DNA from: Phycisphaeraceae bacterium
GTDB lineage: Bacteria; Planctomycetota; Phycisphaerae; Phycisphaerales; Phycisphaeraceae
Direction: 5' to 3'
Assembly: GCA_029260675.1 (NCBI GenBank)
Contig: JAJDCV010000364.1
Location: forward strand, 1 to 10,389
Length of the DNA: 10,389 nucleotides
Position 1 is the first letter of the stretch, and every line of letters begins with the position of its first letter. A model generated the notes under the pieces. That model was not told the origin of the DNA. It saw only the letters and a list, made by a program, of their open reading frames with translations, and did not search any database. A program made the translations under genes and the position numbers. Shown here in pieces: positions 1-6,979 of the stretch.

Positions 1-1
1 C

Positions 2-970
2 GGCGCGGCGGCCCAGGCCGGCGGCATCGGGCCGGCAATTCTCGGCTGGATCATTAGCCCAACCTGGGTGCCGGCGGTCACAGAAGTCTCATCCTACGGC
101 GTACCGACCTGGGCAAGCGACCTCGTATTGAACCTGCTGCTCTACGGCCCATTGGGCGTGCTGCTTAGACTCACCGCGTCACGCCTGACCGGTAGGCACA
201 CGTGGCAGATCGTGTCCGCGGCGGCGGCCGTCGTGCTGCTTAGCTGGGTGATCGAGTCGACCCAGAGCCTGATCCCCGGGCGGTTCGCCTCGATCCAGGA
301 CGTGCTGGCCAACTCGCTGGGCGGGTGCGCCGGCGTGATGATTGGGCACCGGGTGAACTCCGCCTGGCGGGCCGGGGCGTTTGCGCTCTACCGCCGGACG
401 GCGAAACCGATGAGTCTTCTACTTCCCCGCCTGCAAACGCAGCGGACCCGGCCGGTCGTGATGTTCATCGCGCTGGCGATCAACGCGGGATTGATCGCGC
501 TGTGGTATTCGCTTTCCGCCACACCGGCGGGGGCCGCACACGGCGGAGAATCAACCGTGTATCTCATCCCGTTTCAGCGTTACTTCGACCGGTCGTATGA
601 CGTCGCGGCGGTGCTGCTAGGCCGATCCATGATCGTGTACTGCCTGGCCGGCGCGGTGTGGATGCTTTCAATGATGCGGGGCCGTACACGCGGGGCGCTG
701 GGGTGGGTGGTGCTGACCGCGGCGCTCACGGCGGCGGCGGTCGAATCGCTCAAGGTCATGGGCCCGGGCACGGGTGCAGACATAACCGAACCCCTGATCG
801 CCCTGATCGCCGGGAGCCTGGTGCTGACCTTAGCGTTCATGCTGGTACACGCCTGCCGGTGCTCGTGCAGGCGGCTGAATCAGCTCCCGGTCCAGGTCGA
901 TCGCCGCAACCGCAAGCACGACTACCGCTTCGCGATGGGTGCCGATAAGCCGCGAGAAAACGGCAGATAA
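2..970 (+). CDS. VanZ-like multi-pass membrane protein, two VanZ-type halves (5' end outside the window)
   Basis: The frame is open to the left edge of the window, so the gene probably begins upstream; the GTG at 68 is only the first start-like codon inside. Counting from that GTG, residues 14-95 look like VanZ: an Asp-Leu-Val-Leu-Asn stretch running into a Tyr-Gly-Pro-Leu-Gly turn, then a helix ending in Glu-Ser-Thr-Gln, then Arg-Phe-Ala-Ser-Ile-Gln-Asp-Val-Leu-Ala-Asn before a glycine-rich helix. A second, weaker copy of the pattern appears around residues 165-260, with Ala-Val-Glu-Ser-Leu-Lys and Asp-Ile-Thr-Glu-Pro-Leu before the last helix. I count about seven membrane helices. The tail after residue 265 is Cys- and Arg-rich and probably cytoplasmic. 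VanZ is named from teicoplanin resistance, but in environmental bacteria such proteins often sit near exopolysaccharide genes and their biochemical role is unknown. The c-di-GMP gene follows after 76 bp. Family call fairly sure; function unknown. Confidence 0.75.
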   Translation, partial: GAAAQAGGIGPAILGWIISPTWVPAVTEVSSYGVPTWASDLVLNLLLYGPLGVLLRLTASRLTGRHTWQIVSAAAAVVLLSWVIESTQSLIPGRFASIQDVLANSLGGCAGVMIGHRVNSAWRAGAFALYRRTAKPMSLLLPRLQTQRTRPVVMFIALAINAGLIALWYSLSATPAGAAHGGESTVYLIPFQRYFDRSYDVAAVLLGRSMIVYCLAGAVWMLSMMRGRTRGALGWVVLTAALTAAAVESLKVMGPGTGADITEPLIALIAGSLVLTLAFMLVHACRCSCRRLNQLPVQVDRRNRKHDYRFAMGADKPRENGR

Positions 971-1046
971 CCCGTGCCAAAGCTTGACGGACGCGCGGTT
1001 CACGTCCTGACTGGATAACACCTTAAGTCCCGTCTGGCTCAAGTCG

Positions 1047-3419
1047 ATGAGCCATCGGGAGACCCTACCGATCGATCCAAGCTCTACACAACCCCGGCCG
1101 CGCCCCACCCGCAGTGTCGAACACCGGCGCCACGGCCGCCTTAACGAACCCGGTCTGTCATGCAGCGCCGGGTCGGTGATCGACCTGTCAGCCGGGGGCG
1201 TGCGGATCCTGTCAAAGCGTGCCTTGAAGGGCCGGCTCGACATCTTTTTCGATACCAATGACGGCCCGAAGCTGGGCGTCAAGACGCGGATCGCCTGGTG
1301 CCGGAAGGTCGGGTTCCGTGCGTACCTGGTGGGCCTGCAGTTCGAAGACCTGCCGCTGAGTGCGGCCAAACGCCTGCTGCGTCAAGGGGCATGCGCCGCA
1401 ACCCCTTCCAGCAAGGTCCCTCGCCGGCAGCCCGTGAAATGGGGCGCGCTGTTGACGGGGATCTCGCTACTCGCCGCCGGGATGTTGGCCCAGGCGTGCC
1501 AGCGTAACGGGTGGATCGATCATCTCGGCCTGCCGGAATATGCCGGGGCCCTCCTGGCTCAGGCGACCCGGCCGCTGATCATCCTGGGGGTGATCGCGCT
1601 GGTCTACACGTTGCTGAGTATCTTCGCCCGGCCAACGCCATCACAGCGCAGCCACGGCGTGGCCCGTATCAAAGACCAAAGCCACGACCGAAGAGACCCG
1701 CGCAAGATGCTCAACAGCATCCTGGAAAGTGCGCTCGGCGGCGTGCTGATCCTACACGCCGTGCGTGATGATATGGATGATATCCGGGACTTCGTCGTGC
1801 AGACCATCAACCCCGCCGCCGAGCAACTGCTCGGCCGAAGCGCCGAAGACCTGGTCGGCAGGCGTCTAAACTCCGTCCTGCCTTGCCTGTCCATCGAGGG
1901 TCTGTACGACAAGGCGGTGTCGGTCGTCGAAACGGGACTCCCCCACGATGAACAGCAACGGCTTAGGCACGACGGGAAGTGGTACCGGTACACGGCCGTG
2001 AAACTCGGCGACGGGCTGGCGGTCACCTTCGCCGACGTCAGCGAGCAACGCATCACCGAGGACAAACTCCGCCACGCCGCCTACCACGACGCGCTGACCG
2101 GGCTGCCCAACCGGAAACTACTGATCGAACACCTGGTGCAGGCCATCCACCGCACCGACCGGATCAAGGGCTACAAGTTCGCGGTCCTGTTCCTGGACTT
2201 CGATCGTTTCAAGATCATCAACGACAGCCTCGGGCACGAGGCGGGAGATCGGTTACTGCTGGAGATCACCCAGCGCTTACGCGACAACCTCCGCGACCTG
2301 GACACGACCGCCCGGTTCGGTGATGCGCACCTGCCATCCCGTCTGGGCGGCGACGAGTTCGTCGTGCTGCTCGAGGGGATCAGTGACGACCGCGCCGCGG
2401 CGACCGTCGCGCAGCGGTTGCTGGACACGTTCAACGAACCCTACGTGATCTCCGGGCACGAGGTGACCTCGACCGCGAGCATCGGGATTGTCGTCAGCGA
2501 TCCACGTTACACCAAGCCGGATGACGTCCTCCGTGACGCCGACACCGCGATGTACCAGGCCAAGATTACCGGTAAAGCCCGGTACGTCGTGTTCGACGAG
2601 CACATGCATAAGACGATCGTCGAACGCCTGACGACCGAAAACGAGCTGCGGACCGCGGTGGAGAACGAGGCCTTCGAGGTCGTGTACGAGCCGATCGTTT
2701 GCCTGCAGTCCGGGAAGCTCAAGGGGCTTGAGGCACTGATCCGCTGGCCCCACCCGCGCCGCGGCGAGGTTCCACCCGGTGAATTCATCGACATCGCCGA
2801 GGAACTGGGGCTGATCGCCCCCATCGGGCGGTGGGTCCTGCGAGAGGCCTGCGCGGCGTTTGTCGGTTGGCGCCGAGACCACCCCGACAACGCACCCGAA
2901 TTCATCAACGTCAATGTGTCCCGTGGCCAGCTCCGCGACCCGGCACTGATCGGACAGATCAACGCCATCATGCTCGAATCCGGGATCGAGCCGGGCATGC
3001 TGCGCCTGGAGATTACCGAGTCGATGGTGATGGATGACCTCGATCAAATGTCAAACGTCTTAAACCAACTCAAAGACCTGGGTGTGGGCCTGGCGATGGA
3101 CGACTTCGGGACCGGGCACTCGTCTCTGACCTGCCTGCACCGGTTCCCGCTTGACGTATTAAAGATCGACCGCAGCTTCATCAACAGCGTCGGCCGAAAG
3201 GAGCGTCACTACGGCGCGATCCTCCACGCGGTGATCGCGTTGGCCGAGAACCTGGATATGGCTGTGATCGCCGAGGGGATCGAGAACGCCAATCAGCTGG
3301 CGTTGCTCCAGGGGCTTAGCTGCCAGTACGGCCAGGGGTACCTGTTCAACCAGCCGGTCATGGGCAAGGACGTGCACCTGCTCCTGGAACAGGACTTTAC
3401 GAAAACCCATGCGGCCTAG
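1047..3419 (+). CDS. Membrane-anchored PilZ-PAS-GGDEF-EAL c-di-GMP signalling protein (diguanylate cyclase/phosphodiesterase)
   Basis: Domain order: PilZ (about 24-115), two membrane helices (about 131-150 and 170-194), PAS (about 220-335), GGDEF (about 345-520), EAL (about 535-785). The PilZ c-di-GMP ligands are present: R27-x3-R31 and D46-x-S48-x2-G51. The GGDEF domain has LDFDRFK (383-389), GHEAGD (396-401) and an intact GGDEF at 434-438. The EAL domain has E562-A-L-I-R566, N623, E655, DDFGTG (685-690), K706, E743 and Q763, so its metal and substrate ligands look complete. Both c-di-GMP synthesis and hydrolysis are therefore plausible, with PilZ as a product sensor on the same chain. An extra segment of about nine residues separates the expected RxxD inhibitory site (R416-D419) from GGDEF. 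ATG 1047 is the first ATG after an in-frame TGA at 1008 and has no clear Shine-Dalgarno; CTG 1011 is the only other candidate I noted. The gene follows the VanZ-like gene on the same strand. Domain calls are strong; the net activity is unknown. Confidence 0.95.
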   Translation: MSHRETLPIDPSSTQPRPRPTRSVEHRRHGRLNEPGLSCSAGSVIDLSAGGVRILSKRALKGRLDIFFDTNDGPKLGVKTRIAWCRKVGFRAYLVGLQFEDLPLSAAKRLLRQGACAATPSSKVPRRQPVKWGALLTGISLLAAGMLAQACQRNGWIDHLGLPEYAGALLAQATRPLIILGVIALVYTLLSIFARPTPSQRSHGVARIKDQSHDRRDPRKMLNSILESALGGVLILHAVRDDMDDIRDFVVQTINPAAEQLLGRSAEDLVGRRLNSVLPCLSIEGLYDKAVSVVETGLPHDEQQRLRHDGKWYRYTAVKLGDGLAVTFADVSEQRITEDKLRHAAYHDALTGLPNRKLLIEHLVQAIHRTDRIKGYKFAVLFLDFDRFKIINDSLGHEAGDRLLLEITQRLRDNLRDLDTTARFGDAHLPSRLGGDEFVVLLEGISDDRAAATVAQRLLDTFNEPYVISGHEVTSTASIGIVVSDPRYTKPDDVLRDADTAMYQAKITGKARYVVFDEHMHKTIVERLTTENELRTAVENEAFEVVYEPIVCLQSGKLKGLEALIRWPHPRRGEVPPGEFIDIAEELGLIAPIGRWVLREACAAFVGWRRDHPDNAPEFINVNVSRGQLRDPALIGQINAIMLESGIEPGMLRLEITESMVMDDLDQMSNVLNQLKDLGVGLAMDDFGTGHSSLTCLHRFPLDVLKIDRSFINSVGRKERHYGAILHAVIALAENLDMAVIAEGIENANQLALLQGLSCQYGQGYLFNQPVMGKDVHLLLEQDFTKTHAA

Positions 3420-3425
3420 GTGTGT

Positions 3426-4271
3426 CTAAGCGGCCACAGCCGGTCGGGCGCGTTTCAGATCAAACTTTGCCCGGGGTTTGGCCCCCAATCCATACCGCTG
3501 GGTGTCCCGGTGGTACACGATAGGCCAGACGCACAGCTCGCCGTTGTCGATCACCACGGCATGGGGGCGGAACGGAAAACCGTACGCCCCGGTGTTGATG
3601 ACCACCCGCCGGCCGAAGCGCCAGACGCCCGCCCGGTGGATGTGCCCGAAGATGAAGAACCGTGAGTCTGGCGCGTACCGCTTGGCGAACTTCTGAGCGC
3701 TGCGCGGCAGGGTGTACCAGTACCACAAGACCCGCATGGACTTGACCGCCGCACACGCGAGCTTCTGAAAAACCTTTTGGTGTGAAGCCTCGTGGTGCCG
3801 GGTCATTTCGTCCCAGGTGAAATGCGAGGCGTACTGCGCCGCGGCGAGGTGACCGGCGGAGGACGCACGGTCACCGGGCTCAAGCGCGTCGTGCGTCCGC
3901 TTATTCAAAAACCGCAGCCGATCGCGGTGCCCGGTCCAGGGCGAGATCGCCGGGTGCAGCGCGTCGCCGTGGGTCAGGTAGACCTCGCCATCAAATAGTT
4001 TCAGGCTGCGGCGGTCGGTGATCAGCGGGTCGTGGTTCCCCGAGATCAGCGTCAACTCGACGCCGTCCGCTTCACACCACTGCTCGATCCGCAGGACCTC
4101 CCTGGCGGCGGCGACACGGAGGGCGGCATCGTGGACCTCGGCGATATCCCCGTTGATCACCAGCCGGTCCGCCCCAACCCACAGCGGCCGAAGCGCCTCG
4201 GCAGACACCGCGCCACCCGTGGGCTTGCCCAGGTGCGTGTCCGATAGGATGACGATGCGCTCGTTCAACAT
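3426..4271 (-). CDS. Calcineurin-like metallophosphoesterase, cytoplasmic
   Basis: All five metal-binding blocks of the calcineurin-like phosphoesterase fold are visible in the 281 residues: D11-x-H13 (SDTHLG), G41-D42 (NGDIAE), G78-N79-H80-D81, H101-G102-D103, and G209-H210-I-H212. A two-metal phosphoesterase is therefore expected. Between blocks four and five lies a helical insert of about 100 residues rich in His, Arg and Trp, which probably shapes substrate choice. There is no signal peptide or membrane helix. The GNHD block and the N-terminal layout do not match LpxH, which has GNRD, so I do not call it a lipid A enzyme; the substrate is unknown. ATG 4271 is preceded by a weak AGG about seven bases upstream. 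The gene ends 6 bp from the stop of the convergent c-di-GMP gene. Hydrolysis of c-di-GMP or its breakdown product would be pure speculation from proximity. Confidence 0.9.
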   Translation of the reverse strand: MLNERIVILSDTHLGKPTGGAVSAEALRPLWVGADRLVINGDIAEVHDAALRVAAAREVLRIEQWCEADGVELTLISGNHDPLITDRRSLKLFDGEVYLTHGDALHPAISPWTGHRDRLRFLNKRTHDALEPGDRASSAGHLAAAQYASHFTWDEMTRHHEASHQKVFQKLACAAVKSMRVLWYWYTLPRSAQKFAKRYAPDSRFFIFGHIHRAGVWRFGRRVVINTGAYGFPFRPHAVVIDNGELCVWPIVYHRDTQRYGLGAKPRAKFDLKRARPAVAA

Positions 4272-4360
4272 GTGATACCTACTTGCATCGGGCAGAAGTG
4301 TGTGTCAGTTTATCCGGACCCGGTATCGATCCCGTGTTCGGGGCGACCGCCGGGATTCCA

Positions 4361-4366
4361 AGGAGG
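4361..4366 (+). promoter_or_regulatory. Strong Shine-Dalgarno AGGAGG fixing the start of the 70-residue protein
   Basis: AGGAGG lies seven bases before ATG 4374. The same frame is open back to 4272, but the upstream 34 codons are Pro/Cys-rich and unlike a membrane protein, so the start belongs at 4374. Just upstream, ATCCCG (4329-4334) can pair with CGGGAT (4351-4356) across a 16-base loop, leaving the site itself unpaired. Confidence 0.85.
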
Positions 4367-4373
4367 CCTCGAC

Positions 4374-4586
4374 ATGGGCAAAGCAATCAAGGTCGTAATC
4401 GGAGTGCTCGCCTCGCTGTTCGCGGTGATGCATGCCTTCTCGCTGATCGCCAAACTGATCTACGGCAGCGGCGCAGCAGAGGGACTCGCTATCAGCACCT
4501 ACATGGGACACGTCACCGGGGTTGCGACCGGTCTGTTGATCGCGGTCCTGTGTTTCCGAAGCAAGAAGGCTGCCAAGGCCGAATGA
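4374..4586 (+). CDS. Small two-helix membrane protein, unknown function (70 aa)
   Basis: The protein has 70 residues with two hydrophobic helices (about 5-27 and 43-62) joined by a short polar loop containing Gly-Ser-Gly-Ala-Ala-Glu. Lysines lie at both ends (K3, K6 and a Lys-Lys-Ala-Ala-Lys tail), so by the positive-inside rule both termini should face the cytoplasm. A His sits in helix one (H20) and a Gly-His pair at the head of helix two (G45-H46). I do not recognise a family. The start is well supported by AGGAGG at 4361-4366. The gene is divergent from the metallophosphoesterase (102 bp between starts) and convergent with uvrC (95 bp between stops), so it is probably a single-gene unit. 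Small membrane proteins of this shape often regulate or stabilise larger ones, but nothing here identifies a partner. Confidence 0.8.
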   Translation: MGKAIKVVIGVLASLFAVMHAFSLIAKLIYGSGAAEGLAISTYMGHVTGVATGLLIAVLCFRSKKAAKAE

Positions 4587-4681
4587 AGTCGACGACAAAC
4601 GGGCCCACAGTCATCCCGCTGCCCTTCGTTACAGCGCGCCCGGCGTGATACGCGGCGGCGGGATCGATGTTGGCTCGCGGC

Positions 4682-6022
4682 TCACTCCCCCACCGTTTTC
4701 TTCCGCCTTAGGATGTGGTGGTAGTGCTGGGCGAAGCGGTGGGCCTCGTCACGGATCGCCTGACACAATCGCAGCCCGGGGTTCTCCCGGCCCAGGCGGA
4801 TCGGCTCGCTCTTGGCCTGTGTGTAGAGGAGCTCTTCTTTCTTCGCCAGCGAGATCACCATCGGGGGCTTGGTGTCGAGTTGATCGAAGGCTTCCATGGC
4901 CGCGTGGAGTTGCCCAAGCCCGCCGTCGATCAGGATGACATCGGGGTACAGCTCGTGGCCCGCGCCGGCCTCACGGTATCGCCGGCTGACCACCTCACGG
5001 ATCGAGGCGTAGTCGTCGTTACCGCCGGGCACCGACTTGATCTTGTATCGGCGGTACTCGTTCTTGAAGGGCCGGCCGTCCACGAAACAGACCTTCGACC
5101 CGACGGTCTCGCCGCCTTGCAGGTGTGCGATGTCGATCGCCTCGATGCAACGGATCGGCTCGGACAGACCCAGCGTGCGTGCCAGTGATTCCATGCCCTT
5201 TTGCGGGTCCATCAGGAACGACTCGACCTCCGGCTGCCAGCCCTGACTGGCCTTGCCGCGCTCGTCGAGCTTCTCAAGTGCCTTGATCTGGTCGCGCAGC
5301 ACGGCTGCCTGCTCAAACTGATGTGCATCCGACGCATCCTGCATCTGTGACTTCATCTCGCGGAGCATCACCGAGCGTTTGGATTCGAGGAACCGCACGA
5401 AGCGTTTGATGTCGACGCGGTACGCCTGCTTATCGATCTTCGCGGCGCAGGGCGCAGTGCACTGCTTGATCGGGTACAGCAGGCAGGGCCTGAAGTGTCG
5501 GCGTTGATCGTCGTCTTCGCGGATATCCAGGTGGCAGGTGCGGAACTTGAACACCCGCTGCGCCAGCTGCACCGACTCCCGCAGCGCGTACACGCTGGTA
5601 AACGGCCCGAGGACCTTGGCGCCCCTGAACTGCGGGGCCATGGGCTCGCGGGTGATGAAGACGCCGGGGAAATCGTCGCGTCTGGTGACCACCAGGTAGG
5701 GGAAGCTCTTACCGTCGGTCAGCCGGGCGTTGAACCTGGGGTGGATATCCTTGATCAGCCGGTTCTCGGTGAGCAGGGCCTCCCATTCTCCCTCGCACTC
5801 GATGACATCGAAGTCGTCGACCAGGTCGAGCATCGGCTGCTTAGCCGGCCCCAGATCGGCGGACGGGACGAAGTAGCTGCTTACCCGGTCCGGGAGGTTC
5901 AACGCCTTGCCGACGTAGAGCACCACGCCGGCCGGGTCTTTCATCAGGTAGACCCCCGGCACGGCGGGCAAGGCATGCGCTTTAGCCAGGAGTTTGTCGA
6001 ATTTGTCGCGGGGCGAGGTCAT
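4682..6022 (-). CDS. uvrC: Short UvrC-type excinuclease ABC subunit C lacking the middle segment and C-terminal HhH domain
   Basis: UvrC makes the dual incision in nucleotide excision repair after UvrA/UvrB damage loading. The 446-residue protein has, in order: a GIY-YIG nuclease (G23-V-Y25, Y36-V-G38, R46, E86, N98); four cysteines in the Fe-S cluster arrangement (C163, C180, C188, C192, the last three spaced as in E. coli UvrC); a UVR/UvrB-contact helix pair (about 212-251); and the RNase H-like 5' nuclease with D297, D336/D337, D366 and H428 matching the E. coli D399, D438, D466, H538 set. Family members are usually about 600 residues. Here the roughly 100 residues between UVR and the RNase H domain are almost absent, and the protein stops at Lys-Lys-Thr-Val-Gly-Glu just after the catalytic His region, so the tandem helix-hairpin-helix is missing. 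Reading on past the stop gave no HhH remnant in the frames I checked. ATG 6022 is the only usable start, since an in-frame TGA lies four codons upstream. Either a lineage-specific compact UvrC or a specialised paralogue. Confidence 0.92.
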   Translation of the reverse strand: MTSPRDKFDKLLAKAHALPAVPGVYLMKDPAGVVLYVGKALNLPDRVSSYFVPSADLGPAKQPMLDLVDDFDVIECEGEWEALLTENRLIKDIHPRFNARLTDGKSFPYLVVTRRDDFPGVFITREPMAPQFRGAKVLGPFTSVYALRESVQLAQRVFKFRTCHLDIREDDDQRRHFRPCLLYPIKQCTAPCAAKIDKQAYRVDIKRFVRFLESKRSVMLREMKSQMQDASDAHQFEQAAVLRDQIKALEKLDERGKASQGWQPEVESFLMDPQKGMESLARTLGLSEPIRCIEAIDIAHLQGGETVGSKVCFVDGRPFKNEYRRYKIKSVPGGNDDYASIREVVSRRYREAGAGHELYPDVILIDGGLGQLHAAMEAFDQLDTKPPMVISLAKKEELLYTQAKSEPIRLGRENPGLRLCQAIRDEAHRFAQHYHHILRRKKTVGE

Positions 6023-6030
6023 GTATGTGC

Positions 6031-6059
6031 ATCATAGACACGCGCCTCACACAAGTCAG
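6031..6059 (-). promoter_or_regulatory. Candidate sigma-70-type promoter of uvrC (near-leaderless)
   Basis: On the minus strand CTGACT (6054-6059) is followed after 17 bases by TATGAT (6031-6036), which matches the -10 consensus at five of six positions. Only eight bases separate the -10 from ATG 6022, so transcription would start within a base or two of the start codon. No Shine-Dalgarno is visible, in keeping with a leaderless mRNA. No LexA-like operator is apparent. Confidence 0.5.
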
Positions 6060-6182
6060 CTTGGCGCAGCCGCCCGGGAACGCATGGCTGAACCCAACTC
6101 GCGCTGCCGACATATCCCGCGTTTCCGCCCCTGGCCAATGACGCGATATCTTTCAATACATCGCTGGAGTTAATAGGTACAC

Positions 6183-6821
6183 TCAGGCCCATTCCCGACG
6201 CAGGCATGACAACGAACCGAGTAGCAACAACGCCACCGCGGAAGTGGGTTCGGGCACAACGCCATAGAAACGAATAGTCCTCCCTAACCATACAATCCTA
6301 TCTGAAGGTGTTTCCGCATTCGGTGGCAGGAAATCTAACACCGGAAACCCGAATTCGATAGCGGTGATCGTCGCACCCGCCAGGTCGGGGCCTCCGATCA
6401 GGGCGGGGTGGCGATCAGCAAATAGAATCGCTTCTTCTGTTAGAAAGCGGATCCTTGTTCTCCGGTTGTCTTTCTGAACTGTGACATTTACTGAATGGAG
6501 TTGAGAAACGCCATCGGTAAGAAGCGAGGTAACAACAAGCCAGTCCGGGCTGTTGGTTACATCGGCCATGAACGTCCTTCCCTCGTCTGCCGGGCTGAGC
6601 GTCAGTGTGTTGAAGAGGAAGGGCCCCACGTCGTTGAAATCGGACTCGGTGTCGTCGAATGAGAGCCGCATATCCATTGTGTCCGTCACCGGGGTAAGCC
6701 CCCCCGAACAGCAAGAATCGAATACCGCCAGCAGCGTATCGCCCTTCGCCGCCGTCGGATATGCCGAAGCGATTACGACTGTTGAAAGCAACACGCCGAA
6801 GCTGGTCGTTCGAAGATACAT
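6183..6821 (-). CDS. Exported PEP-CTERM sorting-domain protein, unknown function (212 aa)
   Basis: Residues 1 to about 28 form a signal peptide: MYLR, a hydrophobic core, then Ala-Tyr-Pro-Thr-Ala-Ala-Lys-Gly. The C-terminus carries a PEP-CTERM signal: Val-Pro-Glu-Pro, a Leu-rich helix, then a short basic end with Arg-Arg-Glu-Trp-Ala. Such proteins are exported, cut and attached by an exosortase/archaeosortase-type enzyme (none is seen in this window), and many are matrix or surface proteins. The middle, about 150 residues, looks beta-rich and contains an Asp-Ser-Cys-Cys-Ser-Gly-Gly motif near its start; I recognise no catalytic domain. ATG 6821 is chosen over the ATG at 6854 because AAGGA lies eight bases before it and a good signal peptide begins there. 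Base composition is visibly more AT-rich than in the neighbouring genes, so recent transfer or relaxed codon selection is possible. It lies upstream of uvrC on the same strand but is separated by 160 bp and has its own promoter. Confidence 0.85.
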   Translation of the reverse strand: MYLRTTSFGVLLSTVVIASAYPTAAKGDTLLAVFDSCCSGGLTPVTDTMDMRLSFDDTESDFNDVGPFLFNTLTLSPADEGRTFMADVTNSPDWLVVTSLLTDGVSQLHSVNVTVQKDNRRTRIRFLTEEAILFADRHPALIGGPDLAGATITAIEFGFPVLDFLPPNAETPSDRIVWLGRTIRFYGVVPEPTSAVALLLLGSLSCLRREWA

Positions 6822-6829
6822 CGAGAAAA

Positions 6830-6834
6830 TCCTT
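6830..6834 (-). promoter_or_regulatory. Shine-Dalgarno AAGGA deciding the PEP-CTERM start
   Basis: On the minus strand AAGGA lies eight bases upstream of ATG 6821. It favours this start over the longer frame from 6854. Confidence 0.65.
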
Positions 6835-6950
6835 TGCGTTAAGGACACAATCACCGGAATAGCAGACCATTCGACTAGACGTATCCAGTGAATCTCTGCC
6901 CTGTACAGCTGACAATATAGTGGTCCGGCCCCGGGCCGTGCTTAAGGGTA

Positions 6951-6979
6951 ATAGTACCTACTTGGATTTTTAACGTCAA
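6951..6979 (-). promoter_or_regulatory. Sigma-70-type promoter of the PEP-CTERM gene
   Basis: On the minus strand TTGACG (6974-6979, five of six consensus) is followed after exactly 17 bases by TACTAT (6951-6956, four of six). The sequence upstream is AT-rich. Transcription would start near 6944, giving a leader of about 120 nt before ATG 6821. Confidence 0.65.

Noticed and set aside
984..1019. TTGACG followed by GATAAC as a promoter for the c-di-GMP gene
   Set aside because: The spacing between the two boxes is about 24 bases, too long for a sigma-70-type promoter, and no better -10 lies 16-18 bases away.
830..1369. Minus-strand ORF of 179 residues spanning the VanZ/c-di-GMP gene junction
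   Set aside because: It overlaps the ends of two supported genes, is Arg-rich and of low order, and has no recognisable motif.
2277..3047. Long minus-strand ORF (256 residues) inside the GGDEF-EAL gene
   Set aside because: It is an antisense shadow of a high-GC gene whose + strand product has intact GGDEF and EAL motifs; the antisense product shows no domain.
4587..4681. Remnant of a missing HhH domain downstream of uvrC
   Set aside because: Two minus-strand frames read after the stop give no helix-hairpin-helix pattern, so a recent frameshift truncation is not supported.
6019..6291. Minus-strand ORF of 90 residues whose TGA overlaps the uvrC ATG (ATGA)
   Set aside because: It overlaps the 3' end of the well-supported PEP-CTERM gene in another frame, has no recognisable domain and no convincing ribosome binding site. 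The ATGA overlap alone is weak evidence.
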